In this document: positions 13,550-28,005 of the stretch, piece by piece
How the letters are laid out: each line of letters opens with the position of its first letter
How positions within the stretch are numbered: the first letter of the stretch is position 1
Assembly (NCBI GenBank): GCA_036852015.1
Contig: JAANDG010000071.1
Location: 310,001-374,000, forward strand
DNA from: Pelodera strongyloides
Taxonomy: Eukaryota > Nematoda > Chromadorea > Rhabditida > Rhabditidae
Reading direction: 5' to 3'
Length of the DNA: 64,000 nucleotides
Made by a program: the position numbers and the translations under genes
Notes under the pieces: model-generated
Databases searched by the model: none
What the model was told of the DNA's origin: nothing
What the model saw: only the letters and a program-made list of their open reading frames with translations

Positions 13550-16500
13550 TTTTCTGGAAAAAAATCGGGGTCATATCGGTTTCCACTTTCCTGTGCTGTT
13601 ATTCAAATAGGCGACACTATTCTCGCCCTTTACTGCCTTGATATCGAACAGATAGATGATGTAATCAGAGCTTCTACCGACTTCCAATATAAGATTCAAA
13701 ACGTCCGTAACAAAGTGGTTTTATTCGTCCGGTTTCCGCTTTACGCCATCATCAGGTACAACGTCTTGCAAAAAACAGCAACAGTGCCTACAAAAAATTG
13801 CAAGCAAACTTCCTAGACACCTAATATAATCCTTGATATCTTCAGAATTTTAAAATTCATAGAACAGAAAATGGAATACGAATTTAAATGTTTTCATTAT
13901 ATAAAGAGAACACGCAAAAAACAACGGAATTCCCACGTTTTTTGGCGTGTTTTCGGGAAAGTTTAAACGATTTTCGGGATAGAAAGACGGAAAGTGGGTC
14001 GTAATATTTATTCATGGATGTGTGTTTTGAACATGGGAAAAAAGTAAGTGTTGGAAAAACGTTTGAGGAGAATACGTGTGTCACCACTCGAATAATTCGA
14101 AATACGTTTCACCGAGTTTACTTAACAGCTGATATCTGTATCTGAATGGTTCTGATAAGTTCAAGTTCACTTCCAATATTCCTATTCGTACTTTTGAAAG
14201 GACGAATGTCCACCCCAATTTGTTATGTCCGAAAGAATAATTGCTTTAATTACTTCAGTGTTAGAACAGAACAGTTGGTTTCATTGTGTATGGGCGACGA
14301 AATGCGAGTAGCACCGTTAAGTATGTATCATTAATCTAAATTTGTCAGTTGCCGCTACAGCTACAGAACGTTAGGACGGTAACTTTTTATAAGTACCTCG
14401 CTTTGTTTATTTTCACTTACCTAGCCATGAACATTTCGTTTAGTTTCTTTATGCAGCAATGTTCATCCGTTTGATTTCCGGAGATTTGTAAAAAACCTAT
14501 ATTCTGGTTTATAAAATACTGGTCTTACCGGTATTTTATAAACCAGCATTCGTTTCAGCTAATGTAGTGTACAATAACTGACTGTCTTAGAATTCCGTAC
14601 AATTCAAAGTTATTGGTGTTAAAGCTATAAAATAAGTATGGTAGCTAAAAAAAAGGTTAAAGCTTTTTTCTTCATTAAAACTTCATTGAAACAAGTAAAT
14701 ATTTCAATCGTACCTCAAGCATTTCAAGGTTCCTATGACACCTGTTAATGGAAGGTAATAAACACTTTGGCAAAGTTTCAAATCTGTCCTATGAAGAAAA
14801 TGAACTTTACTGACTTTACAAGGTCAATCTATGTATTACACAAAAGAACTCAGATAAAATAAAGATTATAACGGCATATAGAAATTCCTCCCCTATATTC
14901 ACGACGAAGGAGGGAATGCTTTTAGAACTGTACTTTTTTGTTTATAAATTTTACTATTGCATAAAAAATTCGATGGGTTTAATGTGAGCTCCTGTAGGTT
15001 TTAGGTGCGCTCCTGTAGTATGATTGTATTTTTCAAATAACAGAAAGTATAGTTTGTATGTAAAAAGTCAAAAGGCACAACAAGTCTAGAACCACACACT
15101 GTAGTAAATTCCAACTACCAAAAAATTATTATATCGTGGTCGGTCACCAAATGGTCTTGACCAGTTGATGACGGTTTTCGCGAAAACTTGGTCACGACAA
15201 AGTCACCAAACTAATGAACCGTCACCAAACGGTTTTTTATCATATGAACATTCATACATACCAAGAAACATGTAATTCATCAAAGTGGACCGAAAGAAGC
15301 AAGAAAACGATGTTTTTGATGCTATCTATGCGGTGAACACAGGGAAATATGTAAAAAGAAAAGTGAAATATGTTAGGATTTTCAAATATCTTTCTTCTAT
15401 GCACGCCTTGAATGTTTATCATTGCAGCATACCAAGTTACTTATAGATAAATTCACTTCGCAGCGAATAAAAGTTCACTTCTCTATAAGTAACACAATTG
15501 AAAAAATGAAGTAAGCTATTTTGTCCTCGGTTGAAGTATAAAAAAGAAACCACGAAGAAGCTGAAGTCTTGAAGTAAAAAGAGAAGACATATGATCGGAT
15601 GGAAGCTTGGGCATTATCTTGTACACAGATCTAGCTTGACCCAGTCACTAATTAGATTAAGATTACAACAAAAATGGTTTCTGTATCATGTTACGTTGTT
15701 TAGTCTAGAACGGACATACTGTCTAGCCACAACATGAGCAGACACGACGACATGGCATACAAAAAGTTACTACTTCAGGTTGTTTGGTAGAAATGGATGA
15801 GCTCGGTTTTTCAATTTTGAGGAGGAAAAATACCTTCAAAGAGTTAGCGCGCGCACTTTGTTTCTGTTTTCGGTGCCCGTCGCAGTTTTTGCCTCGAAAC
15901 AGAGTAAATTATAATTTTTTTCACATGTCATTTGTTGGGTCGTCAAATAAAAATACTGCTACCTGAATTAACCATAACACAATACTCCATTGATAAAGTT
16001 TGTTCTATTATTACCTTTAACCCCTAACTTTTCTTGCAAACGTTTGCGAACCTAGTTTACGAGAACTAGCATATCTCTCTAATAAACGCCGTTGATTGCG
16101 ATTGCGCCACTTAACTTCACACCCCAGGGTTACGCTTGGCCAAGTTACACTCTGGTTCAAAGTTTACTTAGCGGTGGTAAGCATGGGTTACGTACGCTTT
16201 CCGGCTTTCCGCCAGAAACAGCGCAACTGGGAGGATGCGCGCACCGCCAAAAAGGATATGACATCATAAGCCACAGGGTAAACTTTTAAGGTTAGTGTTG
16301 CAAAGACAGTTTATTTAGTTTGTCTTAGGTTTATGTATAAGGACAGTATTTGAACAAGAAATGTTGTTAGTTTAGTAAGGAAATAAGAAAATTCTGAATT
16401 CAGTTTCTTTTAGATTAGGTCTCTTTTTGGTTCTTCATCGGGAACCACACACACTGGAGGTGTTCAATAGTTCAATTACATAACTATATCTGCCCGAACA

Positions 16501-16589
16501 CTTCTATAGTAATAAATAAAAAGATTGTCTACGTCAATATTGTACCTGACGTTTGGCTATAAGGACTTTCAGTATATGAGTTTAGTAAT

Positions 16590-17820
16590 TGGAATCTAGT
16601 GTATATACCATCCTAAACCTTATACCTGACCTTGATTGGCTGACCTTAAAGCCGTAAGAGGCAGATGGTCTCATGTAACCTGAGCGGATTGTAAACTGTT
16701 GCATGCCAATATATATGCATGCTAGATATACATCAACTGATATCCACTTGATAGGAAGTGGCCGAAAACAGAAAAGGTAAACATATCGGGTCATTCGGGC
16801 AGATGGCCAATAAGGCATTCTTACACAATTTGTCGGAAATTTGCATATCTTTATTAAAGCGGTATGGCACGTGGTCTGTGAAGCGCATGCTGGGCAACTG
16901 ATTCGTCCATGAATAACTACGGTAATTAGAAGGCCTATAGGCATCGCTGACGATGGTGAAGTCACCAAAACAAGTCGCTGGCGATTTCCGAAATTTTTTA
17001 AAGCGGTATGATTATGATACGTGTGAAACAAATGCTGAACTACTGTATTTACATATTTTATACGCAAATTTCTCCGCCCTTCCGGACATTTCCTCTACAG
17101 AATCGAAAACAATAAATGGGCAAGCAGTGTTCCTATTTCAAAACCACGTGCCATAACATTTTAATCCCAGGCACAGGCCGTGATATGGAACTTAAACTAG
17201 ATAGCTTACGGTAGCGCATGTTAGCTGTCCGTACAATGACACCAAACCTAAGTCTTGATTTCCTTTTAAAATTCAAATTCCTCATTTCCAAACCGAGTCC
17301 GGCTGCTTGTAAAGGTATCCATTAGGGCAGATGGTTCTCACTTTTGCGGGTTTCTTTTCCTCTCTCTCAACCTCTGAATAAGCCGCGACCGTAACCTCAA
17401 AACAGCACAAAAAGGGTGTGGAGTCAGTGTCTTTTGCTTTAAAAAGGGGGGTGTCATTGACCAGTTCATATCAGAGATAAGGTCATGGCACTAGAACAAA
17501 AGGTTAGATGAGGTAGTCCAAAGATTTGAATTTGAATATTGGGTTAGTTTTAAAAGAGGGGAATATTGAGCAACAGAAAACGTAACGTGGTAAGACACGT
17601 GATTTGTGAAAAGTAAGTTCCATCTATAGGTATTATATGCAAATGTATGTGCCTTTCGGGAATTTTTTGGCACACAACGTAAGACAATTTGAATAATCGA
17701 TCTTTCAATACCCTGAGTTACAGTTCTAGCTTCAATCCTGTTAATTTAATTAACATGTGAATGCGTTGCCAAACATGCGTTTCAAGACCACGTACCATAT
17801 CACTTTAACTCCGTGAATCC
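16590..17820. repeat. Cluster of degenerate AAAGCGGTATGGCACGTGGT elements
   Basis: The block TTAAAGCGGTATGGCACGTGGT (about 16854) and related copies at about 17000 and in inverse orientation near 17145 and 17785-17812 suggest overlapping old non-autonomous transposons. The 161-codon minus frame here is therefore not taken as a gene. Confidence 0.4.
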
Positions 17821-19289
17821 TATTTTAAATCATCACTGTACCGGCTAGGGTGCCACACATACACCTGTTTCTCTGTAACCCTACTCCACCAGCCAGGTAA
17901 GCTGGTGTAGATATAGTGGTTAACATACTCCAGGTAACTGGATATCACTAACACTAAAAATATGCATATGTTCACCTGAGCGCCAGAATCCCAATATCCA
18001 ACAGAACTTATATTTTGTAAGGTCCGTAAACATACGTTGATTGGATTGCGTAAGATGTCATGACTGAGGTCAGCCTAAGGATGTACCATGTGTAGTTAGC
18101 ATATTTTCTGCTTTCAATACTTTATGCTTATATACGAAGCATGCCCAGAACTTTCGTGTGTGCTGTGTAGTGGATGTAGTGGATAGCATGAGGTTTCCAT
18201 AGGTTTACATTTTTCTTGACAAACCCTAAGTTACGTAGAAAAAAAACGGTACCTAATTCAGTTAAAAACTCGAGGAACGAAATGGGGCTGGACCAAGAAA
18301 GATAAGTTACTAAAACTTAGACTAAAAAAACTAATTTTATTTTCACCATTATTCAACTAGTAAAAATTGGGCACTTCTGTGTTGTGTGTTTGCAACATAG
18401 TATATATTTAATATTTGAATATTTATTATACTCATTAAAAGAGCGCAACGCCGTGAGAGACGATGAAAAAGAAAAATCAAAGTAGATGATATAGATACTT
18501 GGAAATAATTTCCACCAACAGTATATCAATTGTAATTCCACAAGGTTAATAAAGAAAACGATGATGATAGCGAATCAAAGAACTTGGTCCCACACAAACA
18601 GCCAACCCGTATTTTATATTTTAGTTTAGCTTAGCCACGTTACCTAAAAAAAGACTACGCGTTCACTTCTCAACAATCCTAAACGTGCCAAATAAGACAC
18701 ACCAAAAAGCCATACAACAAGTAATACATTCCAGGGCCATCACATAAAGAAAGTAGGCCTAGCATCGTCACTACCTCCACCCGCAGGAGCCGAATGCGCT
18801 ACGTAGCTAAACCAATTATAAAGATAAGGAAAAGGTTAACTGTTTATGTAAAACTCCTCTATTATTCTTCACGAGAGAACGTATAAGTCTGTATATTTGC
18901 TTGGTATACATGCAATGGTGCGCATTAGTGAATTGGTGTTTTGAAAGGCCAGTGAATATAAATGGAAAGAAAAGAAAGAATTATGATTTATCCCGTGTTG
19001 CCGAAGTCGTCCAGCATGCTGTAAATTCACTAATTGATAGTCAGCGTATTCTAAATGAATCAACGGTTAACAGAGATAATATTTCCATTTTTTCAACTCC
19101 GAGAATTAAGGATATCTATTGCTTCAGCTTTTTCTTAAAGACATGAGAATTTTGCGCACTAGCGCATCTAGCGGAAAATTTGCATTTGAAAGCCACCTCG
19201 CCGTTCTTATAAGAAAGAGTGAAATTTGCCATTTTTGCGACTGATTCAATCTCAGATTAAAGTAGCTTGATCTGTCATTGCCTCCACAC

Positions 19290-21810
19290 ATAATATTTAC
19301 TACTGTCTATATCCACCTCGCGCTTTATGATTTGAAAGAGGTAATGAGATCTTTTTGAATTCGCCGTTCTTGTAAATTTTTAGACCAATATTTGAGCCGT
19401 TCAGAGTATTTCGGAATAATAATCCTGGTTTTGCATATTTTTTGAAAATGATCCACGTAATTGTAGCGTAATCTGCCAGTTGCTTTATATGGATCGATAA
19501 GTGTGGATTCCAAACACATGAGGCAACTTCGAGTATAGGTAGAACCCATACATTGTAAGCCTTTATGAGAAGACGGGGGTCTCTTAGTTGGAGTGTACTA
19601 TTTATACCTAGAAGCAGCGGAGTGCCTAGTTGTGGTAATGGAGATATGTTCAGAAAAGGACAAGGACTCGTCAAATATTACACCTAAATCACGCGCCGAA
19701 TTTTCAGATTTCACAAGCTGGCCTTGTATGCTATAGAAATTGTGAGGGTTGTTTCGACCAATATGTAAAGAAGCACATTTAAGAGGTGCAATTTTCAATT
19801 GCCATTTAACGCAGTATTCTTCTAATTTACACAGGCACAAATCTAGTTCATCAACCAACGATGAAGAGGTATTAGAGTATCGTAGAAAAATTTTACGTCA
19901 TCAGCAAAATAGAAACTTGACGTTAGGACAACAGCTAAAAATTTGGGAAGTCAGAAAGATACAAATAAATAGAGTTGGGCTTAGGACTCCTCCCTGAGGA
20001 ACACAAGAAGGTGCGGGATATTCATCAGAAAGCACATCATCTACTTTTACACGAAAAGTTCTGTTCTCTAAGTAGGATTGAATCCAATGCACAAGTTGGG
20101 TTGGTAGTCCAAGAGACCGGATCTTATAAATCAACTTTTCATGACTCACAGAATCAAATGCTTTAGTAAATCTATGTATATGACATCGACATAGCCTCCG
20201 TCACCAATTTGTTGCACATACATATGTTGGCATTCTAAGAGCTGGAGATCGAGACTTTTCCCTTTTACAAAAAACGTATTGCTCAGGTGGAAGAATATTG
20301 AGCTTTTTGATCCATTTCTGAAGTTCTCTCAATACAAACTTTTCGAGACATTTGCTAGTGGAAGGTAAGATAGTAATTGGTCTGTAGTCAACAGGTAGCG
20401 TGGGACTTTTTGTTTTTGGAATCGGTGTGACAAGACCTTGTTTCCAAATATTAGGAACTACACCTTGCTCAAGAGATAGATTAAATATATACGACAATGG
20501 TTCTGCTAATTGTTGGCTACACTTTTTGAGGAATAATTGAGGAATTTTGTCACAAGTATCAGATAAGGAGAATTTGAGATTGCTGAGTTCCTTTTCTACC
20601 TCATATGGTAAAAGCGTTCTCATTAAACAATGTTGAAACCTCCTATTTGTTTGTATCAATGCAGGAAAGTTTCCGTTATCACGGGTAAAAACAGACACAA
20701 ATTGTTTCGAAAGCAATTCAGATTTTTCTTTTTTACCATAAGCCATAGAATTGTTATCTGAATCATATATTGCTGCCATTGACTCCTTGGAACGAATTCG
20801 AGAATTTACGTATTTATAAAATCGTTTGCTTCCAAAATTTCTACCAAAGTTTTTCTTTTCTTTAGCAGCGAGAAATTTTCTTATGTGATTGTAGAATGGC
20901 AGAAATACGAACTAATTCGAGATTCGATTGTGCATTTGGGGTGCAAATATAACTACGCGATAAACGATTCTTATGATGAATTAATTTTTGAATGTGCTGG
21001 GGATATTGCTCTGTTTTCATATGAATTCCGTAAAAGGACATGTTGTCAATAACAGAAGTAAAATTGAACAAAAAATTTGCATACAAATCATTCAATCATT
21101 GTATGGACAGAGAGAGGAAATCCAGTCAATATTCAAATTACCCTGTATGATAGCCCAATTTGCATGTCTATAATTGCGGATCAGTCTAGACTGATTCTCG
21201 GGTTGAGGAAAAATGCACGTAAAAGTTATAGAGTGATGATCTGCTAAAGGAGCAGAAACTTCTGATTTTGTTATAAGACTGGGAGATGTACTAAATAAAT
21301 AGTCTAATTGGTTCCCTTTACGGGTAGCCTGGTTAATATGGGAAGTGAGGTCTAGCGATTCAACAAAGTTAAGAAATTGTTGCCCATACTTATTTGAAAA
21401 GGAGCCATTCGTAACGTTGACGTTTACATTAATATCTCCTACTAGCACTGATGGTTTGCCATCTGAGAGAAGAGATGCAAGTGCATCATATAACGGCATA
21501 TCGTCAACTGAGTTACTGTTACACGAGGGCGCACGGTAAACTATAATAAGACGAAGCTGAGAAGCATATAATACGTCTTCCAAGTCAAGTCCAAGTATAT
21601 AAATGTTTATTGAGGATATGCAATTAACACATCTCAAAAGGTGACCCTAAGATGGTGAGTATATGTATATCCAATCAAAACACTTGCATCATATATGTAT
21701 AACTTCGTTGTGACTCCCAAGTTCCTGTTTATTTTCCTCCATTCAAAAACACCGTCACCCCGCTTGAAATCCTCAAAGGCAATTATCTCATCAAACCTCA
21801 CGTCAGGTAT
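19290..21810 (-). mobile_element. Decayed non-LTR retrotransposon (CR1/Jockey type), endonuclease plus RT
   Basis: Broken reading frames on the minus strand give, in order, an endonuclease-like part (21637-21092: VLVGDIN, NQLDYLFS, PLADHHSITF), a linker (about 21090-20860), RT fingers/palm (20779-20201: NIWKQGLVTPIPKT and VDYRPITILPSTSKCLEKF), an RT block with VPQGGVLSPTLF (20149-19901), and the thumb/C-terminal part (19858-19300: EEYCVKWQLKIAPLKC, RDLGVIFDE, LLIKAYNVWVLPILE). Frame changes between blocks show it is inactive. RDLGV and VLPILE patterns favour CR1 or Jockey. The 5' limit near 21810 is a guess from the fragment FKRGDGV; no poly-A or target duplication was resolved. Confidence 0.85.
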
Positions 21811-22038
21811 CTAAGGCATACTGTACTAATTGCCGATCGCTATGAGCGGTATAGGTCTATGCTAATCCGCGAACAAATGAGTACCGCCAAAGCTAGAATG
21901 TATTCGTCTCGCACATCGCTATACTCTCTCCTCACTCTCTAACCATTCAAAGGTTTAAATGTCAAGTTTCTGTCAAGAATCTCTTTGGGAACGTTATCGT
22001 CTTGTTGAACTGGGAAATTATACCGCAATGAGAACCGG

Positions 22039-22078
22039 AAGAGAGAGAGAGAGAGAGAGAGAGAGCGGGAGAGAGAAA
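22039..22078. repeat. (GA)n microsatellite
   Basis: Forty bases of GA repeats with one interruption, just beyond the 5' end of the LINE fragment. Confidence 0.9.
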
Positions 22079-25000
22079 AGAAGACAGAGAATCTTATTTG
22101 GTGGCCTAAGGCGAAAAAATTCCATGAGAAATTAAGATCATAGGAGTTCCGAGTAAAAGTTGTCAACATGTGTTCTTATTAATATTGAGATTGAAGATCA
22201 AAAAAATCCTTATTGAGAAAACCGTTTAGGACAGAAACAGTTATGTTCATATACTTTTTAGTATCGGTCTCTTCTATTATGTTATTAAGTAACTAGGTAT
22301 CTGCTTACTGTGCGCTCTGTTCTTACAAAAAATATGATTACTTAGCATAAGTATATAGGAATACAGTTATCGAACAGACGTTTCAAAAAACCACCGTAAT
22401 GTCGCTTTAACAAGACTGAGTGCCCAAGGGTTTGTGAGGGTCGTATTTAAGATATCAAAGCTATCAACTAATGATAGACCAGAAAAATGAGTTACATATG
22501 TGAGGCTAATTGTAGGTCTAAATCAATATTTCAATTAAACTATCTCTTTGTATGGGTCCTCCATACAAAACACCCATCTTTCCCACCTTTCCAGACTCTC
22601 CCATGACTGACTTTTCATATGGTAATCCCCGCTTTCTTTGTGTGCATTTGCATGTTTCTTGTATCAGTTTTCACAAGACAGAGACCGCATAGAATCACAG
22701 TAGCCGAATAAGGCTTCAAATCATAGGACAAGGTGAAAGGCATGAAAAGGGGGTGTAAATGGGGGTTGTAGTTATAATAATGAAGTTTTTTTTGAGTAAA
22801 ACAAGTAATAAAGTTTGCGCGGACACCAAAATTTCTTCAAAGGTGTATTCAGGCCCACCAGCTGGACAAAGTTGAAACCTGTACATTGGCGTAATCCTAT
22901 GTTTGATTTTGCCATTATTCACTGATAGTTAACTCGTACTACCTAATAAGTAGCATCAAGTCGCTACTTCCTACCTTCCTCTTGAGCAGCGCACTAGTAG
23001 GATCTACATACCATACTTACACCAAGCTTAGTACCGTAAGAGCACCGGAAAAGATCACACTATTCAAAATCAGCATAGGCCAACGACCAGTCCATATCTC
23101 GACCACTGGAGAGTTGAAGTGACTCTTCACCAACTGTTCCACGCAAAGCGATTTGAGCAATGAATAATTCTTGCATAATCAAGAGAGCGAGGGAGGGAGG
23201 GAGAGAGAGAGAGAGAGAAGAGGGAGAAAGAAAGAGAGAGACACGGAGAGGCACTGATAGAGAGGTAGAAGGATAAAGAGAGTAGGGTTAAGTGGAAAAA
23301 AAGTCACTTGAACATTCCACCACATTATGGCAGTTAACAAAGAGACACATCATGTGAGATGGTCAAGACCAATTCTGATTGGTTCTATGCTAATTTCCTG
23401 AACCATTCAAGAGTGTACGCATGAAATGTGAAAATTGGTTAGCGAGGGATCAGACACTTTAAATCTAAAACTGCATTTTCATGTTTTTCACTCAACTAGC
23501 CTTTTTTCGACGCCGAAATGCCCAGAAGGACGCAGAAATTTGCATATAATAGATGTGAAGGCAGTTGATCAGCCACGTTTCAAAAAAAAACTTATGTTTC
23601 AATTAAAACGTTTTGTTTCTATTAATTGTTTAATGTTTTCTGTTCTTTTTCCATATTTAACGGCAAACTGTGCATTATATTTATTGTGTGCATTAGATAT
23701 TGCATAATTAAAAAGAATGTGTGAAACATTTAAACGTGTCAGCCATCCGATCGCACACTTAACCGATTATTCTCGTGTCTAATAAAGGTGTCGTTACCCA
23801 CATTCTTCTATGGTGTCAAATTGCTTGGTGACCGTAAAATCCACCCAATTCTCGGCTATCAAAGGGGAATTACCGCCCGCTGTGCTCCTCACTTGGCGAG
23901 GAGTCTCTTGTTAATTGTGCGGCAAGTGTGCCAAGTTAGCGCCGAGTGACAGCCTTGCGAACTGTTTGAATAGTGAAGATAACCTTTATTATCTATATTT
24001 GTCTAAGTGAATATTTGTAGCAAGCATACTTTCCAAATTACCAAATTATGTAGTTTCTGCATAGTTAACCTATGACATGACAAAAGTTAATAGCCAATTA
24101 AATTTCACTACCAATTAACATAAGCCCAACTTAATCCGCTTATGGTACCATCGACTTATCAATGGTTAGGGATAGGGTACGTACCATAGCACAAGTGTAA
24201 GTTGTGGTAACCACCCCAAGAAGTGCCTCAAGGCACCTTCTAACACTCGCCAACAAACAATCCCATAATTGGAGGAATAAACAGTAAAAACAGTGGTATT
24301 TGGAACGGAAGGTAAATATAATCCCAAAATTAACGCAGTGTTAGTTTAAAATGCCCAAGGCCATAAAACAGCAGTGCCACGGGTATAGCGCTAACAATTA
24401 GAATACGTGAGTTAGTGGGAATACGACAATAAGGGGTCTGGAAATGTAACAGCTATATGAATGAATACTACAGTAGAAGTTATACATAAAAGATATGGGA
24501 GCAAACAACTCTCTGGGGTTAATTAAGGAATAGTTTAGGTGAATTATTAAGTTTAGGTCATTTAGGGATTTAGGTGCATTTTTTTCAAACCCCCTTATCA
24601 TTGCTAGATGATGATTCTCATCACTACTTTCCATTCGGTATTATAACTATATTACATTTTAATCATTTTACAGTTTCATTGCATTACTTCCACCCACTAC
24701 CATGGAATATGTATTGTTTCTGTTATGCGACCTGTCTTTATATTGACAACAAATATTATTATATAACCAAACGGTTCAACTTTTTTGCGATTCTTATCTG
24801 TTAGTTCCGCCTTGGCGGGTCCACATTAAAGGTAACCGTTTACGATTTCCGTTGGGAAATTATCGCTTCGGTATCCCTTTTTCTATGGTAATCCTGGACG
24901 ATAACGGTGCTGACAAGGAACTGGTTTACTGGTTTTACAGAGTAACTTGCAAAAAAAACACGAGTAAACGGATGAACGGGGGTCATTTGGTCTATAATAA

Positions 25001-27175
25001 TCTTTTATTGATTACAGACGTGTAACCTGTTGAAAATGTGTGTTTTTTTCTTTGAATAAGGATAATAATGACCGATTATATTACCTACACTCCAGAGCAC
25101 AAGGCTGTGAGCTACTCGCTAGTGGCTACTGTATGCCTAATCTAATGGAAAAAGACGGTTCTTTGTAATTTCATAAACGAATACTCCTTCATTAAAAAAG
25201 CTTTTTTAAACGATGGCCTTTGTTTTAGCATGCTATGCGTAAAAGTTCCTATCTTGATGAGACGAACTGAGTTTAATATACCGAACCATATGTCGCCATA
25301 TGTGGTAAATACGCGTGCGCGGCGGTGTCTCTAAAAGGCGCAAAACAAGGTGAAACGGCTCGAACTCAAACGGCGTCAACACATTTCTGATGGCGCAGAT
25401 CTGATAAAGAGGACCACCCGGTGTGGCGAAATGTTACAAGTGAATTTGCAAAATAAGGGAGTGTGTAGCGAGTGTAGCCTGGGGCAAATGCTTTCAATCA
25501 TTCAACACGTTTCTTTTTATCCCAGGTAAACCCGTCGTTATTCATCCAACATATCCGAAAACTTTCTCTAGTGAGTCTCATACGGCACTGATCTGATTGG
25601 ATTCCATGGAAAATAAACTGTGATGTTTCTTCTTAGATGTCTTTCTGGGTTATCCAAGCGCTGGATTCAAACCCTCGTTACTTTCTTGAACCTAGAGACT
25701 TGTCACTGAGCAACGTCGAACACCAAAATTTTCAAATTCCTCCATGTGACAGCTAATATCCGCCGGCTGTACATGTTCGCTTCTATGGCTTCAGGTAACA
25801 AAAGTAATTAGCATATCCTGGTCTGTCAGTATTCTAATATTCATATTCATTCAGCCCGCGGATAGGTCTGTCAGATGAAATTTGCATATGGGCACATGCC
25901 TTGTCCTCCCCCGTGACACCTCACGGGCGCCAAATTAGCCTGCGGGTAAAGTTCCGTTGGCGTTAGCGAATTTGAATAATAGGTGCGAGATTTGTTGTGC
26001 GTACTTGTGCGACTATGCACTATGCCTCGGGGGAACGCTGGTCCCCAGTTAATTAAAGAAACTATTGTTATGTGGAGGTACGAAGTGTGGATGTAGTTCC
26101 GCAGGCATTTTATGTCATGTTGACTGATTCAAACATACAGTGCGTGGCAAGTTCCATGCTGTGCCGGAAACGCACAAAATGGAAGATTAGTGCATACAAT
26201 ACATGATAATGCAATTGTACAATATACGCCTCGCAAATCACGCACCATACCCCTTTAAACAAATAAACATCACTTTCGAATATGCGAATCGAATGGAAAT
26301 CCTCGTGTCCGTGCCACACCTGTCACAAAGCAAAGGTCGTATGCTAATATATAGTTGGTATCAAATTACAAGGCAAAAAGTTGGCCAGCTAAAGGCTTAT
26401 ACCCTCTGTGTACGGTATCCTGGCGGCTTTCTAAAGTCCCTAAAGGCCCTTACAGTACTTAGAACACTTGTGCGCCGGCACAACTCTTTGGTGTCGTAAT
26501 ACAATAAGTAAACAGAAAAGTAATGGAGTGGGGTCGTCACGATTAGCACTTGCGGGGAAGCATTCAAAACGAAAGTTTATAGTTGGTTGATATGATATCC
26601 TGGGACTTCAGGATAAAACGATGGGTTTTTTAATAAGATAAAATTTTCTATAAACCGGTTTTTCAGCAATGTACCTTCTTTGTAGATGTACACCGAACAC
26701 TATGGTCTGGGTAAATTTTCCTGTTAAATTGAGACGCTGAAGTTTCCTAGTGTTTATTGTTTATCAAAGGTAAACTCCCGAGAACCGCTGGCATACTTTA
26801 CAGGGACAGTATGGCCATAATTATAAGGTAATTAGAATATTTCGCAAAACAAGAAAGGAGGGTCCCAAATAATGCCCAGTTGTTTTTAATATCGTGGAAC
26901 TCATTGTAGTAATTATTTTTTCTTATCACCGATAAAGTTAAGCCCATGAGCTTCACATGCTTCCAAACAATTAAAATAAACTATATATCAACTCTCATTA
27001 GAGAATCATATATATCATGATGTTGTTGCATACCCTCCATTAGACAATAAATGCTGAAATAACCCTGAGATTTCCGTGCAATAACTTAAAAATTGCAGCG
27101 CGAAGCGCTGCAAAAAGATGCTCTATTTGACTTGGCATGTACAGAGCACCTATATAAAGAAATACAGAGAAAGAA

Positions 27176-27345
27176 TTAAAGAGAAAGAAAGAGAGAGAGA
27201 GAGAACAAGAAAGAACGAGAAATAAAGAGAGAGAGGGGGAGAGGGAGAGAGAGGGGGAGAGGGAGAGGGAGAGGGAGAGGGAGAGGGAGAGAGGGAGAGG
27301 AGGGAGAGGGAGAGGGAGAGGGAGAGGGAGAGGGAGAGAGAGAGA
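27176..27345. repeat. GAGAGG / GA purine minisatellite
   Basis: About 170 bp of pure purine sequence on plus, mainly GGGAGA units, flanked by GA- and GAAA-rich sequence. Confidence 0.9.
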
Positions 27346-27586
27346 TCGAAAGTAACATTAAACTCATCTTGCAACAATTTGCAATTTGCAATCTAGATAC
27401 TCTTTTTGTTGCACACGTGAGAGCAAATATTATTATTATGGTTGTAAGATTAGCAAGAGTATAGTTGAGTTGAGCGCAAATACATGCCTAGCTAAACATA
27501 ATTTTTTACGTAAATATAAACACGGCACGCCAAATACCAATTTGCCAAATACATTTACTATTCAAAACTAATTATGCAGCTTACAG

Positions 27587-28005
27587 TTAAAGGGTCAGGC
27601 CCATTTCAAATGGCCCCTATTTTTGATGATTCTATCTGGTTCTCCATGTCAAATATAGTAGGATGCAATATTTTTCTAATTTTCAAGAGCAAAATTCACA
27701 CACTATTCGGCAATTTACCGTGAGCAGTCATACCCAACTATTTATCGCAGTTTGCACGCCCCTTCGCGCTGATTGGCCAATATCGCAATTGCCACGCCCA
27801 ATAGAGCATATTGCCCAATTAGCGCGAAGGGGGCGTGACAACTGCGATAAATAGTTGGGTATGACTGGCAATGGTAAATTGCCAAATACTGCGTGAATTT
27901 TGCGCTTGAAAATTAGAAAAATATCGTATCCTACTATATTTGACATGAAGAATCAGATGGAATCATCAAAAATAGGGGTCATCGGAAATGGGCCTGACCC
28001 TTTAA
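27587..28005. mobile_element. TTAA-flanked foldback MITE, AGGGTCAGGCCCAT family
   Basis: TTAAAGGGTCAGGCCCAT at the left pairs with its reverse complement ending at 28005. The arms (about 180 bp, with mismatches) meet in a central hairpin that includes CAACTATTTATCGCAGTT and its complement. TTAA at both edges is the target duplication of piggyBac-type elements. Confidence 0.85.

Larger units (their letters stand above)
10649..19289. other. Gene-poor stretch upstream of stox
   Basis: No coding exon could be supported. Contents: the two tRNA-like sequences, a GC-rich hairpin (13485-13549), a motif shared with 55.5 kb (13717-13762), a perfect 16-bp-arm hairpin (14503-14546), TGGTCACCAAA-type repeats (15139-15245) and degenerate inverted-repeat elements around 16590-17200 and 17580-17815. 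Confidence 0.5.

Noticed and set aside
16582..17067. 161-codon minus-strand frame
   Set aside because: It runs across degenerate inverted-repeat elements, has no recognisable domain, and its composition (His, Cys, Ser scattered) is not protein-like.
26203..26499. 98-codon plus-strand frame
   Set aside because: No domain, no splice context, and it starts beside TTTAAAC repeat remnants.
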